This document shows positions 49,076 through 61,368 of a stretch of DNA of 64,000 bases, one piece after another. Position 1 is the first letter of the stretch; each line of letters starts with the position of its first letter. The position numbers were made by a program, and so were the translations under genes. A model generated the notes under the pieces. It saw only the letters and a program-made list of their open reading frames with translations. It did no database searches and had not been told where the DNA came from. The DNA comes from Eledone cirrhosa (Eukaryota; Mollusca; Cephalopoda; Octopoda; Eledonidae), in contig OZ024744.1 in NCBI GenBank assembly GCA_964016885.1, positions 115,142,802-115,206,801 on the forward strand, in the 5' to 3' direction.

Positions 49076-50260
49076 CGACGACAGACGTTTCAGCAGTAAG
49101 GTTTTGAACACACCTATTTTTATTATCATCTGACACATTCTCTGCATTGTTATCACAAATTTCAGCCCAGCCCTGGTCATCATTCCTGAACTCAAGGCTG
49201 TCAAGTGATTTAGACTCAAGCGTTGTTTCTTGTTTCTGTAATGTTTCAAAGGCTGGAAATTCCGAACTCGACACTGATTGGCTATCAGCGGCCATGTCAA
49301 GGTCTCTTTGATTTTGGCGCCCAGCTGAATTATAACTGAGTTCAAGGCTTGATACGGATTGTGAGTCTTCCTTCTGGAATTTATTGTTATCCTGCCAACT
49401 CAGACTATCAGTATCTTTCGAAGAATGACTATCTTCGTCAGCAAAATCAAAGTTACCAGCTTGGCACGATGACTGGTTTTCACCTGAGTAAGTATCAGTA
49501 GTTCGACTCTTTGCCATGTGTGTGTGTCCCAAACGTAAATTTGAGCAGTTGACAGGCGTTGGGAAACCAACTGTTTCAGTGAAATCAAAGCTGTCGATAC
49601 CCCGAGAAAAACCACCAAACTCGTCTTCACCTTCTGTGGAATCATCTAGTGGAGGTGGTTCGTGGAACAAATCAAGTTGAGATGAAAGATTTAAACTGAC
49701 ATTCGATGCAGCTGTTGGCTGCTGTTGCTGAAAGTTTCGACAAGAACTAGTTGTATTTTCTAGTTTCACTTTTGTTTTGTCTTTCTTTGAGACATTCTTT
49801 CTTGTACCTCCAATAGCATCAGTTGATAATGTTTCTAGATGACTTACAGTATTTTCTCGAGGCACATTCTCCCGTACTTTAAACAGGCTCAGTATTTCTC
49901 CTCTCTGTAAATTATCTTTCACGATAGTCACAAGAGATGAGGACCCATTACCATTTGCAGAATTACCAGAATCAACATCAAAACTGCTTCCTTCACATTC
50001 AACAGATTGTTTTTTCTCTGAGAAAAAATGTGCTGCTGCCGAGGAACCAACTTTTGGTGGTTGAATGGAATTGTTTTCTGCAGAATTCGATGTGATTTCA
50101 GCGAAATCTGCCCAATTATTTGAACTACTGTTAGACGAGACTTGAAATTCTGCCCAGCCAGTATCATCATCATCAACGGGATTCACATTTGATGCCAAAA
50201 CGCTGTTCTTCACTGCAATGTCATAGGGTGGAGGAATATGTGACTGACAGTCCTGACCTG
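49076..50260 (-). CDS. SYNRG: SYNRG-like clathrin/AP adaptor accessory protein, large exon
   Basis: Minus-strand exon of 1,185 bp. The acceptor is TTATTATTGCAG at 50261 (a NAGNAG site, CAGCAG, so one codon may be optional). The donor is CGTCG/GTAAGT at 49075. It is phase 1 at both ends, with 394 full codons of Ser/Asp/Glu/Asn-rich, presumably disordered protein. Counting its first full codon as 1: WAEF 35-38 and WADF 49-52 (WxxF motifs that bind AP-2 alpha ear or AP-1); LSLF 123-126 and LDLF 195-198 (clathrin-box-like); PPPLDD 201-206 followed by DEFGGF 212-217 (gamma-ear/GAE-type motif); SFDF 223-226; FDFAD 270-274; two SQSVSS repeats near 299 and 326; WAEI 364-367. This motif set fits gamma-synergin or aftiphilin, which act in AP-1/AP-2 clathrin trafficking at the trans-Golgi network and endosomes. 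The expected N-terminal EH domain is not in the window. The apparent Met start at 50303 is intronic. Confidence 0.85.
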
Positions 50261-50264
50261 CTGC

Positions 50265-50740
50265 AATAATAAAACAAAAAATAAAAATAAAATTAATTAT
50301 CACAAAAATATAAAAATATATAAAAATAGAAAATAATATTTATGTACTTGTGTTAATTTCATATATTTTCATGGAAGACAAAGAACAAATATCATACTCA
50401 TCCTTAAACACCAATAATAACAATCTCTTTATGATAAATAAATGTCATAAACAGATATACAAATGTCATAAAAATGTTATCATATGGTGTACAAATGTCA
50501 TAAAAATGTTATCATATGGTATACAAATGTCATAAAAGTGTTATCATATGATATATAACAGCAAAGAATGGAAACTATAATTGTCCCCAGAATACAACGG
50601 AGGAACGACGGCTTTAAACAAAAAATAAACTTATTGAATATATTAAATCAATAATATTGTTTTTTGTTTATTTTAGTTTTTACTGATCCAAGAAAAAATG
50701 ATTCCTAAAATACTTACTTTAAGAGGTGATAATCTTAAGA
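50265..50740. repeat. AT-rich intron with a short 32-bp tandem repeat
   Basis: ACAAATGTCATAAAAATGTT recurs every 32 bp between about 50440 and 50555, about 3.5 copies. The rest is AT-rich intron upstream of the large exon in transcript sense. No upstream exon was found. Confidence 0.75.
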
Positions 50741-50962
50741 CCTGTCACACCTTAATATACAGTACCTTGTAATACAATATTAAGACCTGTCATAACTAGA
50801 TATACTGTTGTTTGTAATACAATCTTAAGACCTGTCATAACTAGATATACTGTTGTTTGTAATACAATATTAAGACCTGTCATAACTAGAAATACAGTAC
50901 CTTCTAATACAATATTAAGACCTATCATAACTAGATATACTGTTGTTTGTAATACAACCAAC
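50733..50962. repeat. 45-bp minisatellite, ~5 copies, unrelated to the large array
   Basis: The unit contains TTAAGACCTGTCATAACTAG and ATATACTGTTGTTTGTAATA. Same length as the megasatellite unit but a different sequence. Confidence 0.92.
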
Positions 50963-51097
50963 TACGTAATTTCCTGGTTATAGTATACATCACTATTTTC
51001 ATAAAACTAGATAACATTGAATTTTCTAGTCTTAAAAAACCTCTATATAATTTTATAGTTTTGAACAATTACGAAATAAAATGAGATACAATTGCAG

Positions 51098-51957
51098 CTC
51101 ACACCTATGTAGGTTTAGCTGGTCTCCTACAAGGCTGTATCACATAGGAGGTTTCTTGGGTGTTTTAATGATAGGGACCCCAGTCCTATCATGTTACATC
51201 TCACACCGATGTAGGTTTAGCTGGTCTCCTACAAGGCTGTATCACATAGGAGGTTTCTTGGGTGTTTTAATGATAGGGACCCCAGTCCTATCATGTTACA
51301 TCTCACACCTATGTAGGTTTAGCTGGTCTCCTACAAGGTTATATCTCATGGGAGGTTTCTTGGGTGTTTTAATGATAGGGACCCCACTCCTATCATGTTA
51401 CATCTCACACCTATGTAGGTTTAGTTTGTCTCCTACAAGGTTGTATCTCATAGGAGGTTTCTTGGGTGTTTTAATGATAGGGACCCCAGTCCTATCATGT
51501 TACATCTCACACCTATGTAGGTTTAGTTTGTCTCCTACAAGGTTGTATCTCATAGGAGGTTTCTTGGGTGTTTTAATGATAGGGACCCCAGTCCTATCAT
51601 GTTACATCTCACACCTATGTAAGTTTAGTTGGTCTCCTACAAGGTTGTATCTCATAGGAGGTTTCTTGGGTGTTTTAATGATAGGGACCCCAGTCCTATC
51701 ATGTTACATCTCACACCTATGTAGGTTTAGTTGCTCTCCTACAAGGTTGTATCTCATAGGAGGTTTCTTGGGTGATTTAATGATAGGGACCCCAGTCCTA
51801 TCATGTTACAGCTCACACCTATGTAGGTTTAGTTGATCTCCTACAAGGTTGTATCTCATAGGAGGTTTCTTGGGTGATTTAATGATAGGGACCCCAGTCC
51901 TATCATGTTACAACTCACACCTATGTAGGTTTAGTTGATCTCCTACAAGGTTGTATC
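51098..51957. repeat. 102-bp minisatellite, ~8.4 copies
   Basis: CTCACACCTATGTAGG recurs at 51098, 51200, 51302, 51404, 51506, 51608, 51710, 51812 and 51914. 102 is 34 codons, so a 251-codon plus frame stays open by periodicity. I do not recognise the source sequence. GATAGGACCCC-type palindromic halves (GATAGGGACCCCAGTCCTATC) lie in each unit. Confidence 0.95.
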
Positions 51958-51994
51958 AATGACAACCTCCACCTCCTGCAATACGTCATAGACC

Positions 51995-52315
51995 ATAGGT
52001 ATGCGGGTGGGGGCAGTAAAGCCAGGTTTAGTCAGGATTCTGTTGACCATAGGTATGTGGGTGGGGGCAGTAAAGCCAGGTTTAGTCAGGATTCTGTTGA
52101 CCATAGGTATGTGGGTGGGGGCAGTAAAGCCAGGTTTAGTCAGGATTCTGTTGACCATAGGTATGTGGGTGGGGGCAGTAAAGCCAGATTTAGTCAGGAT
52201 TCTGTTGACCATAGGTATGTGGGTGGGGGCAGTAAAGCCAGGTTTAGTCAGGATTCTGTTGACCATAGGTATGTGGGTGGGGGCAGTAAAGCCAGGTTTA
52301 GTCAGGATTCTGATC
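51995..52315. repeat. 54-bp minisatellite, ~6 copies
   Basis: The unit contains CCATAGGTATGTGGGTGGGG and GCAGTAAAGCCAGGTTTAGT. 54 is 18 codons, and both strands stay open. On the minus strand the unit reads RILTKPGFTAPTHIPMVN. Sequence continues on both sides as if one copy belonged to a longer, unidentified element (about 51958-52560). Confidence 0.93.
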
Positions 52316-52690
52316 ATTTTGGATCAATTGAAAGCTTTTAGATAGAGTTGTCTATCGTCATGGAGACAGGTGGTTTTAGTTATGTCTTTGGCATCTGTGG
52401 AGTTTTGTCAAACTGCTGTTATTGCATCTAAGAAGGATCCAGCTATGGGTTGACTCCAATGTGAAAGGGATTTCTGGAAGTTATTTATGGGCCCTGGACC
52501 AAAAGTCTTCCAGAAAAGAGTGGCTCGTTGATTTGTATTGATGTCCAGAGTTTCCTCAAACTACATTGTCACTGCTACCTATCCCTAACTCTCTATAGAA
52601 CGCCAATATGGAGTTTATACATATCATACTGTCCAATTGGCAGAGATAAACATGTTGATAAATGACACATTTTATCTTTTGTTTTCTACG
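52316..52690. other. Unidentified intermediate-copy sequence
   Basis: No tandem repeat. The minus strand has discontinuous protein-like stretches (for example RATLFWKTFGPGP) broken by stops, which suggests an old mobile element. I cannot name the family. Confidence 0.35.
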
Positions 52691-52694
52691 CACA

Positions 52695-53252
<558 letters not shown>

Positions 53253-53395
53253 TGATATGTTACTAGTTAAGACCAATAAGACCATTGTTAAAGTTAGTAC
53301 TCTATACTTTAAGAAAGTAAAGTAGAGTGTAGGTAATATGATTTTCTGCCCTATGGTTGAACTCAAGGCAAAAAACACAAAATGATTCATTTATT

Positions 53396-55495
53396 AACAT
53401 ATTAGCAACATATAACAACATATAACATATAACAACACATAACATATAACAACACATAACATATAACAACACACAATAACATATAACAACACATAACATA
53501 TAACACACAATAACATATAACAACACATAACATATAACAACATATAACATATAACAACACACAATAACATATAACAACATATAACATATAACACACAATA
53601 ACATATAACAACACATAACATATAACAACACATAACATATAACAACACATAACATATAACAACACACAATAACATATAACAACACATAACATATAACACA
53701 CAATAACATATAACAACATATAACATATAACAACACATAACATATAACAACACATAACATATAACAACACACAATAACATATAACAACACATAACATATA
53801 ACAACACATAACATATAACAACACACAATAACATATAACAACACATAACATATAACAACACACAATAACATATAACAACACATAACATATAACAACACAT
53901 AACATATAACAACACATAACATATAACAACACATAACATATAACAACACACAATAACATATAACAACACATAACATATAACAACACATAACATATAACAA
54001 CACATAACATATAACAACACACAATAACATATAACAACACATAACATATAACAACACATAACATATAACAACACATAACATATAACAACACATAACATAT
54101 AACACACAATAACATATAACAACACATAACATATAACAACACATAACATATAACAACATATAACATATAACAACACACAATAACATATAACAACACATAA
54201 CATATAACAACACACAATAACATATAACAACACATAACATATAACAACACACAACATATAACAACACATAACATATAACAACACACAATAACATATAACA
54301 ACACATAACATATAACAACACACAATAACATATAACAACACATAACATATAACAACACACAATAACATATAACAACACATAACATATAACAACACATAAC
54401 ATATAACAACACACAATAACATATAACAACACATAACATATAACAACACATAACATATAACAACACATAACATATAACAACACAATAACATATAACAACA
54501 CATAACATATAACAACACATAACATATAACAACACATAACATATAACAACACATAACATATAACACACAATAACATATAACAACACATAACATATAACAA
54601 CACATAATATATAACAACACATAACATATAACAACACATAACATATAACACACAATAACATATAACAACACAATAACATATAACAACACATAACATATAA
54701 CACACAATAACATATAACAACACATAACATATAACAACACATAACATATAACAACACACAATAACATATAACAACACATAACATATAACAACACACAATA
54801 ACATATAACAACACATAACATATAACAACACACAATAACATATAACAACACATAACATATAACAACACATAACATATAACAACACATAACATATAACAAC
54901 ACATAACATATAACACACAATAACATATAACAACACATAACATATAACAACACATAACATATAACAACACATAACATATAACAACACATAACATATAACA
55001 CACAATAACATATAACAACACATAACAACACATAACATATAACACACAATAACATATAACAACATATAACATATAACAACACATAACATATAACAACACA
55101 TAACATATAACAACACAATAACATATAACAACACATAACATATAACAACACACAATAACATATAACAACACATAACATATAACAACACACAATAACATAT
55201 AACAACACATAACATATAACAACACACAATAACATATAACAACACATAACATATAACAACACACAATAACATATAACAACACATAACATATAACAACACA
55301 CAATAACATATAACAACACAATAACACATAACAACACATAACATATAACAACACACAATAACATATAACAACACAATAACACATAACAACATATAACATA
55401 TAACAACACACAATAACATATAACAACACAATAACACATAATAACAACACAATAACATATAACAACACAATAACAACATATAACAACATATAAAA
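53396..55495. repeat. 2.1-kb minisatellite of AACACATAACATAT units
   Basis: Irregular mixture of 15-bp units (AACACATAACATATA) and 18-bp units with CACAATAACATAT. The plus strand is almost free of G. All three minus frames stay open for about 2.1 kb (681 to 725 codons of Cys/Tyr/Val/Met/Leu) because the unit holds no minus-strand stop in any phase. These frames are artefacts. Confidence 0.95.
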
Positions 55496-55555
55496 TATAT
55501 AGAACAACATAACTAAATTCAAAAATTTCTTGTTAAAAATACTGAAAGAAAAATA

Positions 55556-55622
55556 TCAATAATATAGTTATTGATATGGTTATATCAATAATATAGTTAT
55601 TGATATGGTTATATATCAATAT
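55556..55622. repeat. Short tandem duplication
   Basis: AATAGTTATTGATATGG-type 29-bp sequence appears twice in a row, ending ATATATCAATATT. Confidence 0.7.
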
Positions 55623-55624
55623 TG

Positions 55625-56005
55625 TTAAATGTTGATCAACAGGTAAGAACATGAGAATGAAACTAAATAAATAGAGAGAGAGAGAGGCATAGGTTTATAC
55701 ACTGAATATAAATATAATACAGAAGACCCTCCTACAGGCTGAAGCTGAAGCATATAGATATAGCATGCACCACCCCACCCCATCCCATCCACCCCCATGA
55801 GAACAAGCTGAAGTATACATACAAAATTATTAACCATCTTGCCAACAACAACCCTGAGTACCTTTTTGATTTCCATGTGTCTAACACACGTGGGCATGTC
55901 CACAAAGTCAGAAAACAGCACAGTTCTCATGACTTTCAGAAACATTTTTTCACGACCTGCATCAGTTGTTAGCTGTCGAGACAATGCATCCTTTAAAACC
56001 TCCAT
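55625..56005 (-). other. Open frame of unknown origin plus LINE tail fragment
   Basis: The minus strand has 126 codons beginning MEVLKDALSRQLTTDAGREK. The first 65 residues look protein-like (with FLKVMRTVLFSDFVDMPTCV), then the frame passes into non-coding repeat. I do not recognise the protein. At 55717-55800 the plus strand matches the LINE 3' end at about 45880-45960 (ATACAGAAGACCC, GCATATAGATA). It may be a degraded mobile-element frame or an unrelated exon, but I see no convincing pair of splice sites. Confidence 0.35.
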
Positions 56006-56177
56006 GCTTCCCGAGATTCGCCAACACTACAACTAATGTTTCCCCTCCACACATATATACACATGTATATCATGACTCATACACTATTCACTTCCCTGAC
56101 ATTTGTATATTATTCCATGTACTATACATGCACCTTTGACGAGTTGTAGTGCACCTGAGCACTTTGCACAATAATTT

Positions 56178-56180
56178 CAA

Positions 56181-56219
<39 letters not shown>

Positions 56220-56221
56220 CA
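56178..56221. repeat. (ATT)n microsatellite
   Basis: About 14 ATT units. Confidence 0.96.
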
Positions 56222-56289
56222 ATCACTTTAGAGAGGGCAGTGTGTACATTTTATGGCAGCATCTCTAGGGAGATTGTCTTGTTTGTAAT

Positions 56290-56440
56290 ATATATAGAGA
56301 GAGATAGACCAGGAACTGGGCAGAGGTGGTGAGAGCTGATCTCAAGTTACCAAGACATACAGAGGAGATGACAAAGGAATGTAGGGTGTGGAGAGATGAT
56401 GTGTTGAGAAGGACCTGTCCAACCCATGCCAAATACACAT
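56290..56440 (+). mobile_element. Short LINE ORF2 C-terminal fragment
   Basis: ACCAGGAACTGGGCAGAGGT and GAGCTGATCTCAAG resemble, in position and composition, the GRPKKTWDEVIKADL end of the LINE near 45775. The match is loose. Confidence 0.4.
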
Positions 56441-57265
56441 GCTTCACCAAGGAAATTATTACTTTCATCAGTTCCCCATTTTTGTTATGGATGGGAAGAT
56501 AAAGTTCTACTATTCTACTAGAGTGTTCTTATGAAAGGAGAAAGAATGAATGATATTAGCAGCTAAGTCAAGAAGATGTGCGTTGATAGGAGGGAGGTCA
56601 TTTACGTTGGTGGGGTAGATTCTACATTTAAGATGGAAAAATGTTGGCCAGTCCCATGATTTTCCTATCAAAAGCCACGGCCTTCCACCTCAAACACTTG
56701 ATGACGTGCTCTACTTTTTGTAGTAGGAGATTCAAATATGTCTGGTTGGAAAGGATGCCTAAAAACATGCCTAAATATCCATGCAGCTGCAGCCGACACG
56801 TGCTTAAATAGATACTCCATAATTGGTATAACTCGGACTAACAACTAGACAACAGCAAACCACAACCTGACACTCTCAACTTATCCACACCCAACACTAT
56901 AAAACTTTCTCTTCTATGATATTTTCTAATACACCAAGAATTGCTATAAAAGTAAACCCCTACTATGAAATTCTAAGCTCTATAATATCTAGCACCCAAC
57001 AAACCCTTTACGTATAAAAACCTGCTATATCTTTTCAGCACACATAATAGATTTCTCAAAATTAATTACAAATTCCTTCTATTTTGCACAAATCTAAATA
57101 GATATCCCCCCCTCCCCCACCCACTGTATCTAACTCACAATCAAATCTTCCCAAGTTCTCTTGCCTTCCATAAGAACTCTCTAGTAGAACTTTAATCCTC
57201 CCATCCATAACAAAAATGGGGAACTGATGAAAGTAATAACTTCCTCAGTGAAACACGTGTATTCA
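56431..57265. mobile_element. Non-autonomous element with ~82-bp terminal inverted repeats
   Basis: The left end 56431-56512 and right end 57182-57265 are inverted copies with few mismatches; the shared core includes TTACTTTCATCAGTTCCCCA and GTTATGGATGGGA. The 670-bp interior has no coding potential that I see. Confidence 0.78.
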
Positions 57266-57336
57266 ACATATATGAATGTTGCAAATTTAACCAAATTTTG
57301 TGTGTGTGTGCGTGTGTGTGTGTGTGTATATATATA

Positions 57337-57665
57337 GGCACATGGCTTAGTGGTTAGAGCATTGGCCTTGCAATCGAAAGGTTGTGAGTTCAATTCTCAG
57401 ACCGGGTGATGTGTTGTTTCCTTGAGCAAGACACTTTATTTCACATTGCTCCAGTTTACTCAGCTGTAGAAACGAGATAAGGACTGAGGTCCATATCATT
57501 CCACTGCAAAGTGGTCGTGGAGGTGCCATGGCAAAAAAACACCCAGCCCTCACTGTAAATGAGGTTGGTGTTAGGAAGAGCATCCAGCTGTAGAAATCAA
57601 GCCAGAATCAGTTCCCATCCCACCCTTGCAAGCAGGGAAAAAGCGGATGTAAAATGAAATGATGA
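57337..57665 (+). mobile_element. Full-length tRNA-derived SINE with LINE-like tail
   Basis: The head at 57337-57405 has an A-box-like TGGCTTAGTGG and a B-box-like GAGTTCAATTC, the internal RNA polymerase III promoter. The central block is CCTTGAGCAAGACACTTTAT plus TCACATTGCTCC. The tail at 57535-57610 (CCTCACTGTAAATGAGGTTG, GTGTTAGGAAG, GCATCCAGCTGTAGAAA) is nearly identical to the LINE tail at about 45985-46040. It ends in GATGATGAT-like repeats. Tail sharing implies mobilisation by that LINE family. Confidence 0.9.
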
Positions 57666-57711
57666 ATGATGATATGCGTGTGTATATTATAATGTGTGTG
57701 TGTGTATATAT

Positions 57712-57826
57712 ATATATTATAAAGAATCGGCACCCAGCGGCTGAGCTCTTGCTGTTTCAACAGCTAGTTCCAGCTGTTGAAACAGTAAGCGCTCAGCCAT
57801 CAGGTCCTGATTCTTTATAATATAAC
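57712..57826. repeat. Fold-back element, ~51-bp imperfect arms
   Basis: TATTATAAAGAATC at the left and its reverse complement at the right bound arms meeting at GCTGTTTCAACAGCT. It abuts an (AT)n tract on the left. Confidence 0.88.
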
Positions 57827-57949
57827 CATAATCTACTATGCCAAGTATCCAGGAGTCTGTTGAGTAATGGTCTAACTAGTTTTAAACTGGTTCTATCCTG
57901 ATATATGATGGACTCTCCCATTGATTCGACATATGAGAGTTCAACAGTC

Positions 57950-60900
57950 TTCTCAGTTCATTGTTTTATGTTTATGTCTTAAATGACACTTTAGTCCAGC
58001 TGCTGATTTACACATCAATCTACATTTGGTGCAGGTGACTGGATCTTGAACAGAACAGGCTGGAATGCCTGACCAGACTCTGGTGTCAGATCTTATCTCA
58101 CAGAGGTGGGATAAACAAGATTTCACAAAGTTCTTTATACCTCGTGGCAGAGAGTTCTCCACCTTTACAGTTGGCAGTCATGGCTTCAAACAAAGAAAGA
58201 AGTTCGTTGATGGATTTAAGATTGTACTTCAGTTTGTCCTTATATCGGAGTAGTGGCCTGCCCACACTATATGCACCATCCTGGAGCTGACTGTACAACA
58301 ACACCTTGGGTGTACGGACCTCAGACATCTGTAGGCCATGGCCAGCCGATCTGAGTTGGGATTGCATCAGAAATGACTCAATCCCACCAATGCTGCATCT
58401 TGTGAACTGTTCGGCATTGGAGGCTCTGTCAGAAAGTTCATATCTACAGACAGAGTGAAGACAGCGTTTGTGGAAGACATCAAGCTTATGTATGTGAGGT
58501 AACGTGTCCATGACTCTGAGCCATATAAGGGTGTTGTCAGTACCACTGCACGATAAACTGCAACTTTTGTTTTCAGGGATAGATCTCTGACACTCCAAAG
58601 GCAGTGATGTAGTTTGCGAAAAGCATCAGTTGCTTTGGAGAGGTGATTAACAATCTCATCATCCAGGGATGCCAAGGTAAGTAAAGGAGCTCACATATTT
58701 CAGATCCTTGCCATCAATGGTGATGGGTGCAAGAGGATACCTTTCATCTGGCTACACCTGTTTAACACCTGGGAGATGGCTTTGGTTGATGTACCAAAGA
58801 TGATACTCGTTTGTGTGAGTGTTTTAGCCTCAAAACAAGATGGTTGAATAGCCCACCCGATGTATGGAACTCAAATTTGACACTAGTATCGAAATTGCCA
58901 GATGCCATGCTGGAGAATTAGAGAAAAGGACAAAGCAAAGAGGACAGGAGCCATGAAACAACCCTGCTTCGGGTTCAGAGCATTCACCATCTGACATAAC
59001 TGGTGCTTCCATGCCCTCATGGAAGGATATGATGATATTTAGCATATTATCAGGTATGTCAAGCTTTTTCAGGACTTTCCAAAGAGCTTTGCAATTGACA
59101 TTGTCAAAGTCTTTAGTCGGGTCAATAAAAACCATAAACAGCTCCTGGTTCCTTTCATAAACCTTCTCTGTGACCTGGTGAAGAGAGAACATTATGACAA
59201 TAGTACCCCGACCAGAGCAGAAACACATTAATTTTCAGGATAGATATCGTCAACAAGTCTGGATGTAATTCTGTTGAGAATGACACGGTATCTTACCAGC
59301 AATAGTATCAGGATAGTATCTCACCAGCAATAGTATCAGGATAGTATCTTACCAGCAATAGTATCAGGATAGTAACTTACCAGCAATAGTATCAGGATAG
59401 TATCTTACCAGAGAAGGGAGATGTTGAGAGAGTTGTTGCTGATAGTTTTTTTTACCATTGTTTTTTAACAGGTGGATTATCGATGCATCTCTGAAGTCCC
59501 GGGGGACACTCTCAACTCTCCAGATCCCCAGAAATAGCTGAAGAAGCCTACGAACCAGTATTTTACCACCATATTTGAAGATCTCAGGTGGGATGCCATC
59601 TTTACCAGGAGCCTAATTGGAGGATAGCTGCTTTTATTTCATTCAAGTTTGGGTTTAATGTTAATTCAGAGATCTCAGGCCTTTGTGGAATAGATGAAAT
59701 TACATCTTCATCGACCTTTGATTCTGCATTAAGGACTTCAAAGTGTTACTTCCAGTGAGTGAAAATCTCAGCTTTGTCTGTGTATAGGGTTGTTTCATCA
59801 GATAAAAGCACTAGACCTGCCTTCCCTCGGACCATACACTGCCTTGAGATCATTATAAAAGGTTCATGAGTCATTTTTATCAGCAGCTTCTACTTCAACT
59901 GCTTTAGCCACCCACCAAGCATTCTTCATCTTCCAAAGTGAGGACTATACCTGCTGCTTGCAATCTTCATAGGCTATCTTTTTTGTTGCTGAGTTTTTAT
60001 CTCCAATCCAAATTCTGTGTAGGTTCTGGACATCCAAGCTGCCTCCATCAAACCAGTCCTGATGTTTTCTCATATGAAATCCTAATATCTCCACAGAGAC
60101 AGCATAGATCGCATCTTTGAGTACTTTCCAGGAGGCCTCAATGTCTTCAGAAATCTGGACAAAGTCGAGGGATGAGTCAAGCTTCGCAGAAACTTTCAGT
60201 CTCTCAACAACTGATCTTGGATGGGATAGGTGGCTTCTGAAGAGGGCTTTTGTTTGGAAGATTGAATGAAACTTTACTGCCCAGAAATGCATGATCCGAG
60301 AGATAACAAGAAGAGTGGAAAGAACAAATGATTTTAAAATCTTTTAAGTGACACCTGTGGGTGATGACATAGTCAATCATATGCCAGTCCTTGGATCTAG
60401 GATGCATCCATGTTGTTTTATGGCTTGCATGTTGTTGAAAGAATGCTGAGATGAAATTCTTTACAGAGTGAGAACAGCCTAAGTCCATTGGAGTTCGTAG
60501 CTCCGACTCCGTTAGATCCAAGGATGTTATGCCATGTTTGAAAGACATTTCCAACTCTAGCATTGGAATCTCTCCTTATGATCAGCCTGTTCTTGTTGGA
60601 AACAGAGGAGACCACTGTGTGAAGCTAGTCATAGAATATTTCAATCTCCTGCTCAGGTGAATAGAGAGTTGGGGCATAGCAACTTACTAGTGTAACAAAG
60701 GTGTTGTTTACTAAATCCAATGACAAGAGTCATTATGTGCTCACTGACACCTTTGGGGAATGATATTAGAGATTTGACAATGTCAGATCTGATGACAAAA
60801 CCAACACCCAATTGACGGTGGTCTTCTTCACTCTTTCCAGACCAGAAAACTGAGTAGTCCTCTCCCACTTCTTCCATTTGGGACATGGCAGGGAGTTGGG

Positions 60901-60965
60901 TCTCACTCACTGCAGAGACATCAACACTGTATCTGTTGAGTGCATTACAGATGAAGGCTGATATA
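57950..60965 (-). pseudogene. Second LINE family (endonuclease plus RT), degenerate
   Basis: Minus-strand order, 5' to 3': APE-endonuclease-like pieces at 60965-60700 (DVSAVSETQLP, FWSGKSEEDHRQLGVGFVIR) and 60600-60200 (WMHPRSKDWHMIDYVITHRC); a linker at 60290-59945; RT block A as FIDPTKDFDNVN near 59130, a decayed form of FIDLTKAFDxVN; then a C-terminal region with PLYGSESWT near 58520 and CRYELSDRASNAEQF. The last residues form a C2H2-like finger, CTKCRLMC-x8-CHLRHKH, ending at about 57960. Many stops and frameshifts; no intact ORF. It has a 28-bp tandem repeat at 59285-59410. Confidence 0.83.
59285..59412. repeat. 28-bp tandem repeat inside the LINE
   Basis: ACCAGCAATAGTATCAGGAT recurs about four times with period 28 bp. 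It is a local amplification of LINE coding sequence. Confidence 0.88.
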
Positions 60966-61010
60966 TATATACACACACACACATATATATAAATATATAT
61001 ATATATATGG
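60960..61010. repeat. (AT)n(AC)n microsatellite
   Basis: Short AT and CA runs at the 5' edge of the minus-strand LINE. Confidence 0.9.
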
Positions 61011-61044
61011 AGGAAATTGTAGTTTACTTGAAGCCTTGCGTAAT

Positions 61045-61368
61045 GAGGTATAAACGTTTGGAGTTGGAAGATCAAAACAATGCAGGTATGGATGTAGAAT
61101 ATAAATACAAATGCAAAAGATATTGTTGACAATTAGTCTTTTACCTTAAATTTATTTGAATATCCTTAATTTTCGAGATAATATCTTTTCTTCAGAGGGA
61201 AGTAAAGGGGTTAATCCAGTGTTCTAATTAGCTTAGCAAGCTAATTAGAACTAATTAAGGATATTCAAATAAATTTAAGGTAAAAGACTAATTGTCAACA
61301 ATATCTTTTGCATTTGTATTTATATTCTATATCCATACTTGCATTGTCTTGGCCTTCCAACTCCAAAC

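Noticed and set aside
48963..50303. Single-exon 446-codon gene starting at 50303
   Set aside because: The first 15 codons are AT-rich intron before a clear acceptor, and the last ~35 run past a strong GTAAGT donor into the 80-bp array.
50700..50735. Donor-like AAAGTAAGTATT for an upstream synergin exon
   Set aside because: The preceding sequence is 45-bp repeat with no phase-1 coding frame.
53302..55522. 681-725-codon minus frames as membrane proteins
   Set aside because: Three overlapping frames are open together and all encode the same low-complexity repeat; this is a property of the unit.
57337..57410. Genuine tRNA gene
   Set aside because: A-box and B-box-like motifs exist, but the cloverleaf is degenerate and the segment continues into a SINE body and tail.
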